Part shown: piece after piece, positions 58,855 through 64,000 of the stretch
Position numbering within the stretch: position 1 is the first letter of the stretch
Layout of the letters: each line of letters begins with the position of its first letter
Source: Rummeliibacillus suwonensis
GTDB taxonomy: Bacteria; Bacillota; Bacilli; Bacillales_A; Planococcaceae
Assembly: GCF_007896435.1 (NCBI RefSeq)
Contig: NZ_VCBL01000001.1
Span: forward strand, 897,345 to 961,344
Direction: 5' to 3'
Length of the DNA: 64,000 nucleotides
The notes under the pieces: model-generated
Database searches by the model: none
Told to the model about the DNA's origin: nothing
Seen by the model: the letters and a program-made list of their open reading frames with translations, nothing else
Program-made: the position numbers and the translations under genes

Positions 58855-59514
58855 GTGGATTTTAATGAAGAAGGCGTCAAAGCAATTCAAGAAAAGCGTT
58901 ATGAGGATGCAGCGAAAGCATTCACAAAAGCAATAGATGAAAGTCCTCATGATCCTGTAGGCTATATTAACTTTGGCAATCTATTAGCTTCAATGGACGA
59001 TCTTGAAAGAGCTGAGCGCTTTTTCCAAAAAGCATTAACCTTAGATGAAAAAGCTGCTACAGCTTATTATGGATTAGCTAATTTATATTACAATTCTGAA
59101 CGTTTCTTAGAAGCTGCAAAATTATATGAACAATCGATTCGTAATGGAATCGAAGGTGCAGATGCGTATTATATGTTAGGAAAAAGCTTTGAACACGAGG
59201 GGCAGTCTAAGTTAGGCTTACCTTATATGCAACGCGCAGCTGAACTAGCACCACAAGATTTGCAAATAAGGCTTTCCTATGGCATTATGCTTTGCACATT
59301 GGAATTATTTGAGCCAGCAGAGAAAGAATTGCAGTTTGTTATCGCTGAAGACTGGAATAATGCGGATGCTCATTATAATTTAGGCGTGTTATATGCAGTT
59401 TCAACCGAGCGAATAGATGATGCCATGTACCATCTAAAGCTAGCTTTTACACTACAGCCTGAATTTGAGCAAGCACGCTACATCCATGACATGCTTGCGA
59501 TGAAAAAGGACTAA
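58855..59514 (+). CDS. TPR-repeat protein (YrrB type)
   Basis: About 219 residues of tandem tetratricopeptide repeats (five to six units; e.g. A-A-K-A-F-T-K-A-I-D-E-S-P-H-D-P and N-N-A-D-A-H-Y-N-L-G-V-L-Y). B. subtilis has yrrB in the same place between mnmA and recD2; the partner is not known. GTG 58855 with GAGGTGG upstream is preferred to GTG 58837, which overlaps mnmA. Confidence 0.88.
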   Translation: MDFNEEGVKAIQEKRYEDAAKAFTKAIDESPHDPVGYINFGNLLASMDDLERAERFFQKALTLDEKAATAYYGLANLYYNSERFLEAAKLYEQSIRNGIEGADAYYMLGKSFEHEGQSKLGLPYMQRAAELAPQDLQIRLSYGIMLCTLELFEPAEKELQFVIAEDWNNADAHYNLGVLYAVSTERIDDAMYHLKLAFTLQPEFEQARYIHDMLAMKKD

Positions 59515-59533
59515 TGGAAAGAAGGGGACAGTG

Positions 59534-62020
59534 TTGACTGAAAACTTATCGTTCTTGAAAGACGAACAGCTTTTTATCGTCGGTCGACCTGTTGTCACTA
59601 TTTTTCACAATGCACAGAATTTGTTTTCCATTGTTAAATTGAAAATTCAAGAAACGAACACAGATTATAAAGACAAGGAAATAATTGTGACAGGTTATTT
59701 TCCATCAGTTACTGATGATGCTTTATATCGTTATACAGGACAGTTAAAGCAACATCCCAAATACGGCCTACAGTTTCAAGCTGCTACTTTTGAAAAAGAG
59801 ATTCCAGCTACTGAAACTGGGGTCGTTCAATATTTAGCGAGTGATTTATTTCCTGGCATTGGGCGTCGCACTGCCGAAATGATTGTCAAAAAGCTTGGTT
59901 CTGATGCGATTAAAATCATTATTGAAAATCCTGATGCATTAGATGAAATTCCTCGGTTAACAGAAGATAAAAAGCAAACGCTTCGTGCAGTACTAGAACA
60001 AAACCTCGGACTTGATCGTATTATGATTCAACTGAATGAGTGGGGATTTGGTGCACAGATAGCAGTGAAAATTTACCAAACATATAAAAGCGAAACATTG
60101 CAGGTGTTACAAAAAAATCCATACCGATTAATTGAAGATATTGATGGAGTTGGTTTTCAGCGTGCTGATGAACTAGGTGCGAAATTACATATAACAGGAA
60201 ATCATCCAGAGCGTATAAAAGCGGCTATTTTACATCTTTTGAATATAGCTGCATTATCTGAAGGCCATGTTTTTCTTGAGGCTCAAGAAATCATGACGGA
60301 AGCAAAGCGATTATTGGAAACAAGCCAACGTTGTACGATAACGTATGAAGATGTTTCAAAATGTATCATTGAATTAGGCGAGGATAGTAAGGTATGTGGC
60401 GAAGAAACAAGAATATACATGCCCTCTCTCTACTATTCAGAAATTGGCATCGCAACAAAAATTACAGAACTCGTTCAAAAAAATAAAGAGCATTCTGCAT
60501 TTCCTTCTTCCGAAATTCGTAAACGAATTGGCGATGCTGAGGAACGATTTGGTGTAGCTTATGCTGAGACACAGATTCAAGCAATCGAAACCGCAATCAA
60601 TTCAGCCGTAATGATTTTAACAGGTGGCCCAGGTACTGGTAAAACAACAGTCGTCAAGGGGATTGTAGATGTTTATGCAGAATTGCATGGGTTGTCCTTG
60701 AATCCTAAGGAATATGCGGCGAAAGACGAAGAGTTCCCCATTGTTTTAGTTGCACCAACGGGACGTGCCGCTAAACGCTTAAGTGAATCAACAGAACTAC
60801 CTGCTATGACAATCCATCGCTTATTAGGTTTTACTGGGCAAGAAAAAGACGAAGATACGGAGCGTGAAGTAGCGGGTCGACTTATTATTGTTGATGAAAT
60901 GTCAATGGTCGATACATGGCTTGCCTATCAATTATTAAAAGCCTTAAATGATGATTGCCAAGTGATTTTTGTGGGAGATCAGGATCAACTTCCACCAGTG
61001 GGTCCAGGTCAAGTGCTGAAAGATTTACTTGCCTCTAAAACTATTCCGACTGTTGAATTAACGGATGTTTATCGTCAATCCGAAGGTTCTTCCATAATAG
61101 AACTGGCACATCAGATGAAGCAAGGAGAAATACCTCAAGATTTAATGGCTAAAACAGGTGATCGATCATTTATTCGAGCTAGACAAGAACAAATTGCGGA
61201 TGTTGTTGGTCAGGTTGTAAAAAGTGCTATCAAAAAAGGTTTCTCTATTCACGATATTCAGGTATTGGCCCCCATCTATCGTGGAAACGCAGGGATTGAT
61301 GCGATGAACAAAATGCTACAGGAACTTATCAATCCAAAGGAGAGTGCTAAAACAAAAGAAATCGCATTTGGTGATACTATCTACCGTATTGGAGATAAAG
61401 TTCTGCAGCTGGTGAATCAGCCAAATAATAATGTTTTCAATGGTGACATGGGGGAAGTTATTTCAATTATTAAAGCCAAAGAAACCATTGAAAAAACAGA
61501 TTTATTGGTGGTTTCTTTTGATGGTATTGAAGTGACCTATCAAAAAAGTGACTTAAATCAATTGACACTCGCATATTGCTGTTCGATCCATAAATCACAA
61601 GGTAGCGAGTTTCCGATGGTCATTATGCCCATTGTCCGAGGGTATTCAAAAATGCTTCGAAAGAATCTACTGTACACAGGTATCACGCGGGCGAAAAACT
61701 ATCTGATTCTTTGCGGTGAACCGGATACTTTTATTTATGGTCTCCAAAGAACAGATGATTTACAAAGACACACAAGTCTTGCGGATCGTTTAAATAATGA
61801 TTTAACAGTAGATGAAGCTTCACCTAAAAGCATGGGCAGTAAAGAAAATGTCGATGAATCTTCGCCCCATTTAGAGGATGAACAATTATTGGAGGAAGCT
61901 TCTGTAGAAGGGGAACCGGAGGAAACTGTAAAGCTAACATTGGACAATGTTTATACCATTCATCCTATGATCGGCATGAAAGGGATTAGTCCATATGACT
62001 TCATGAACAATGAGAATTGA
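59534..62020 (+). CDS. recD2: RecD2 helicase (RecBC-independent)
   Basis: About 828 residues. N-terminal extension with helix-hairpin-helix units (F-P-G-I-G-R-R-T-A; I-D-G-V-G-F-Q-R-A), then SF1B helicase domains: Walker A G-G-P-G-T-G-K-T-T near 365, V-D-E-M-S-M-V-D, G-D-Q-D-Q-L-P-P-V-G, and motif VI Y-T-G-I-T-R-A-K. 5'–3' helicase in repair and fork restart. The last 80 residues are acidic and low complexity. TTG 59534 has better spacing to AAGGGG than GTG 59531. Confidence 0.95.
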   Translation: MTENLSFLKDEQLFIVGRPVVTIFHNAQNLFSIVKLKIQETNTDYKDKEIIVTGYFPSVTDDALYRYTGQLKQHPKYGLQFQAATFEKEIPATETGVVQYLASDLFPGIGRRTAEMIVKKLGSDAIKIIIENPDALDEIPRLTEDKKQTLRAVLEQNLGLDRIMIQLNEWGFGAQIAVKIYQTYKSETLQVLQKNPYRLIEDIDGVGFQRADELGAKLHITGNHPERIKAAILHLLNIAALSEGHVFLEAQEIMTEAKRLLETSQRCTITYEDVSKCIIELGEDSKVCGEETRIYMPSLYYSEIGIATKITELVQKNKEHSAFPSSEIRKRIGDAEERFGVAYAETQIQAIETAINSAVMILTGGPGTGKTTVVKGIVDVYAELHGLSLNPKEYAAKDEEFPIVLVAPTGRAAKRLSESTELPAMTIHRLLGFTGQEKDEDTEREVAGRLIIVDEMSMVDTWLAYQLLKALNDDCQVIFVGDQDQLPPVGPGQVLKDLLASKTIPTVELTDVYRQSEGSSIIELAHQMKQGEIPQDLMAKTGDRSFIRARQEQIADVVGQVVKSAIKKGFSIHDIQVLAPIYRGNAGIDAMNKMLQELINPKESAKTKEIAFGDTIYRIGDKVLQLVNQPNNNVFNGDMGEVISIIKAKETIEKTDLLVVSFDGIEVTYQKSDLNQLTLAYCCSIHKSQGSEFPMVIMPIVRGYSKMLRKNLLYTGITRAKNYLILCGEPDTFIYGLQRTDDLQRHTSLADRLNNDLTVDEASPKSMGSKENVDESSPHLEDEQLLEEASVEGEPEETVKLTLDNVYTIHPMIGMKGISPYDFMNNEN

Positions 62021-62045
62021 CATAATGACAGGCATTTTTTAAAAT
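62017..62045 (+). promoter_or_regulatory. Promoter of the alaS T-box transcript
   Basis: TTGACA (62017–62022), 17 bp, TAAAAT (62040–62045), overlapping the recD2 stop. Confidence 0.75.
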
Positions 62046-62108
62046 AAGATAGAGAAAAAGTGGATACAACTAGTAATACCGCGAATGTACTATTCAAATG
62101 CCCTATAA

Positions 62109-62336
62109 ATGAAAACGTTGATGGAAAAAAGTACTTTTGGGAAAATGTTCAGAAAGAGGTTCCTAGGCTGTGAGAATCTTCATCTACCAATTTGGAAAAG
62201 CTCGTCCTGAGTGCAGTCAAAAACTGCCGTTAACCGCGTTAAGGTCAATTAAGAGATAATAGTGTAGGCTATTGTAATTTAGGGTGGTACCGCGAAAATT
62301 AACCTTCGTCCCTGGTTAAGAGGATGAGGGTTTTTT
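62109..62336 (+). ncRNA. T-box leader of alaS, Ala specifier GCU
   Basis: Stem I AGAAAGAGG…GGCTGTGAGAA element (62151–62176), specifier context GGAAAAGCTCGTCC with GCT at 62200–62202, antiterminator AGGGTGGTACCGCG (62281–62294) and terminator at 62301–62336. The downstream gene is alaS, which agrees with the GCU reading. Confidence 0.88.
62301..62336 (+). terminator. T-box terminator upstream of alaS
   Basis: AACCTTCGTCC / GGATGAGGGTT, 11-bp stem with G·T pairs, then a T run. Confidence 0.85.
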
Positions 62337-62784
62337 ATTGTATTGGCTCTGTTATAGGATATGGTTGTATTTTTTCATACATCAATTTTTCGCTAAGCTA
62401 AAGGCAACAACCTCTATGAGAAAGCGAGGAAGCCACTGGAAATTGGTTTAAATGTCGATTTGTCATGATGAAAATTGGATCTTATTAAACTTCATTAGAT
62501 AAAAGCAAGTTGCTATTATATGGATTAGAAATAAATTGACTTTTTCAGTGTGCTTGAAAACAAATTTCGTAGTATTTTTCATAATGAAGGCAAAGCGACA
62601 GAAACAAAATTTTTCTGTGACGAAGCAAAGCGAGCGACAGGAATATATCTCTTCTACGACGAGCAATCGCAGAAAACAAGCTTGGCCAAATGAGAGTTAT
62701 TTGAAAAACGACCTGAAGCGAAACGAAAGAGTAGCAACAATATGACTAAACAAAGCTATTGTATTAAAGGAGGAACTTATATTT
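62337..62784. other. Long spacer between the alaS T-box and alaS
   Basis: About 450 bases. A frame at 62584–62745 (start M-K-A-K-R-Q-K) lacks a ribosome site and is not called. The stretch 62571–62614 resembles 51128–51170 upstream of the PadR gene, in an alternative frame too, so it may be a decayed or repeated sequence. No terminator or second riboswitch is seen. Confidence 0.4.
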
Positions 62785-64000
62785 ATGCAATCATCTGCAG
62801 AAATTCGTCGAAAATTCATTGAATTTTTCAAAGAAAAAAATCATAGACAAGAACCAAGTATGCCGCTTGTGCCAATTAATGACCCATCCTTACTTTGGAT
62901 TAACTCTGGCGTAGCCACATTAAAAAAATATTTTGATGGTACGGTGATTCCTGAAAATCCACGTATCACAAATGCACAAAAAGCCATTCGTACGAATGAT
63001 ATTGAGAACGTTGGAAAAACAGCAAGACACCATACTTTTTTTGAAATGCTTGGTAACTTTTCAATCGGTGACTATTTTAAAAGAGAAGCTATTCACTTTG
63101 CATGGGAATTCCTAACTGATTCAAAATGGATGGGCTTCGATGGAGATAAATTATCCATTACGATTCATCCAGAAGATCAAGAAGCATATGATATTTGGAA
63201 GAACGAAATTGGCGTGCCAGAGGAACGTCTTATCCGTCTTGAAGGAAACTTCTGGGATATCGGTGAAGGTCCAAGTGGTCCAAACTCTGAAATTTTCTAT
63301 GATCGTGGCGAACAATACGGCAATGATTCGAAAGATCCTGAATTATATCCAGGTGGAGAAAACGAACGTTATCTTGAAATTTGGAACCTCGTGTTCTCTC
63401 AATTTAACCATAATCCTGATGGCACTTATACACCATTGCCAAAGCAAAATATTGATACAGGTATGGGGCTTGAACGGATGGCTTCAGTTGTACAAAATGT
63501 TCCAACAAACTTTGACACGGATTTATTTATGCCTATCATTGAAAAAATTGAAGAATTTGCGAATCGCAAATATAAACGACCTAACGAAATCGACTTCAAA
63601 GAAATATTCGGTAGCCAAGAAGATATCAACACGCCATTTAAAGTGATTGCAGACCATATCCGTACAGTCGCATTTGCTATTGGTGACGGGGCACTCCCAT
63701 CAAATGAAGGACGTGGTTATGTATTGCGTCGTTTGTTGCGTCGTGCAGTGCGCTATGCGAAGAAAATCGGCATTGAGAAGCCATTTATGTTCGAGTTAGT
63801 TCCTACAGTTGGCAATATTATGGCTGATTTTTATCCAGAAGTAAAAGAAAAAGCTGAATTCATCGCGCGTGTTATTAAAAACGAAGAAGTTCGTTTCCAT
63901 GAAACACTTCACGATGGTTTAGCCATTTTCAATGAAGTAGTAGAATCACAAAAGGTCAAAGGTGAAACAGTCATCCCAGGGGCTGATGCATTCCGCCTAT
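62785..64000 (+). CDS. alaS: Alanyl-tRNA synthetase, N-terminal part (runs past the window)
   Basis: 405 codons are visible and the frame is open at the window edge; the full family protein is about 880 residues. Class II motifs: motif 1 [11 protein letters not shown], motif 2 [13 protein letters not shown], motif 3 [10 protein letters not shown] and [18 protein letters not shown] precedes ATG 62785. Expression should follow Ala-tRNA charging through the upstream T-box. Confidence 0.97.
   Translation, partial: MQSSAEIRRKFIEFFKEKNHRQEPSMPLVPINDPSLLWINSGVATLKKYFDGTVIPENPRITNAQKAIRTNDIENVGKTARHHTFFEMLGNFSIGDYFKREAIHFAWEFLTDSKWMGFDGDKLSITIHPEDQEAYDIWKNEIGVPEERLIRLEGNFWDIGEGPSGPNSEIFYDRGEQYGNDSKDPELYPGGENERYLEIWNLVFSQFNHNPDGTYTPLPKQNIDTGMGLERMASVVQNVPTNFDTDLFMPIIEKIEEFANRKYKRPNEIDFKEIFGSQEDINTPFKVIADHIRTVAFAIGDGALPSNEGRGYVLRRLLRRAVRYAKKIGIEKPFMFELVPTVGNIMADFYPEVKEKAEFIARVIKNEEVRFHETLHDGLAIFNEVVESQKVKGETVIPGADAFRL

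Noticed and set aside
62584-62745. Small frame MKAKRQK… in the alaS leader
   Set aside because: No ribosome site, biased to Lys/Arg/Gln, and located in an untranslated leader.

Overview
The window is chromosome from a low-GC, endospore-forming member of the Bacillales. Gene content and order follow the Bacillus subtilis comC–alaS region closely. Short sporulation proteins, frequent TTG/GTG starts and a SafA-like coat gene at this locus fit a Planococcaceae/Caryophanaceae-type genus (Lysinibacillus, Rummeliibacillus or Viridibacillus relatives). That placement is inference; there is no rRNA gene in the window.

Layout. 0–12.6 kb: end of comC, spoIIB, a Maf-like gene that has lost its catalytic motifs, radC, mreBCD, minCD, spoIVFAB, L21 leader–rplU–prp–rpmA, spo0B–obg, a frameshifted pheB, and pheA. 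12.9–13.45 kb: niaR on the minus strand. 13.49–20.90 kb: a 7.4-kb integrated element bounded by a perfect 19-bp direct repeat. It lies between niaR and the coat gene safA and carries a tyrosine integrase, an Xre regulator, several decayed genes, a YfbU-family gene and a series of small membrane proteins of unknown role. 20.97–33.5 kb: safA and a spore-coat kinase, ruvAB, queA–tgt–yajC, a DUF421 gene, spoVB/comN and secDF. 34–36 kb: a secreted subtilisin-like protease. 36.5–50 kb: recJ, apt, relA, dtd, a cell-wall amidase, a T-box (CAC specifier) upstream of hisS–aspS, a 6S RNA, and tcdA. 50–54.6 kb: a stand-alone hemD-like gene, then PadR–DUF2812 and an ABC-2 exporter pair. 54.7–64 kb: rarA, cymR–cysteine desulfurase–mnmA–TPR–recD2, an Ala T-box (GCU specifier), and the first two thirds or so of alaS.

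How the genes work together. The left half couples cell shape and division (mre/min) with sporulation signalling (spoIIB, spoIVFAB, spo0B) and ribosome assembly; Prp is encoded between L21 and L27 and trims the L27 N-terminal extension, whose LQFF cleavage motif is visible. The right half holds DNA repair (ruvAB, recJ, rarA, recD2), tRNA modification (queA, tgt, tcdA, mnmA with its sulfur donor desulfurase) and tRNA charging under T-box control.

Most unusual content: (1) the niaR/safA integrated element, with att cores, candidate arm-type sites at both ends, repeated palindromes upstream of its transcription units and an unexplained membrane-protein cluster; (2) a roughly 215-bp dispersed, hairpin-rich intergenic repeat present four times in alternating orientation about 5.7 kb apart, with stem covariation between copies; (3) a cluster of frameshifts and in-frame TAA codons in and near the element, which are either gene decay or indel errors.
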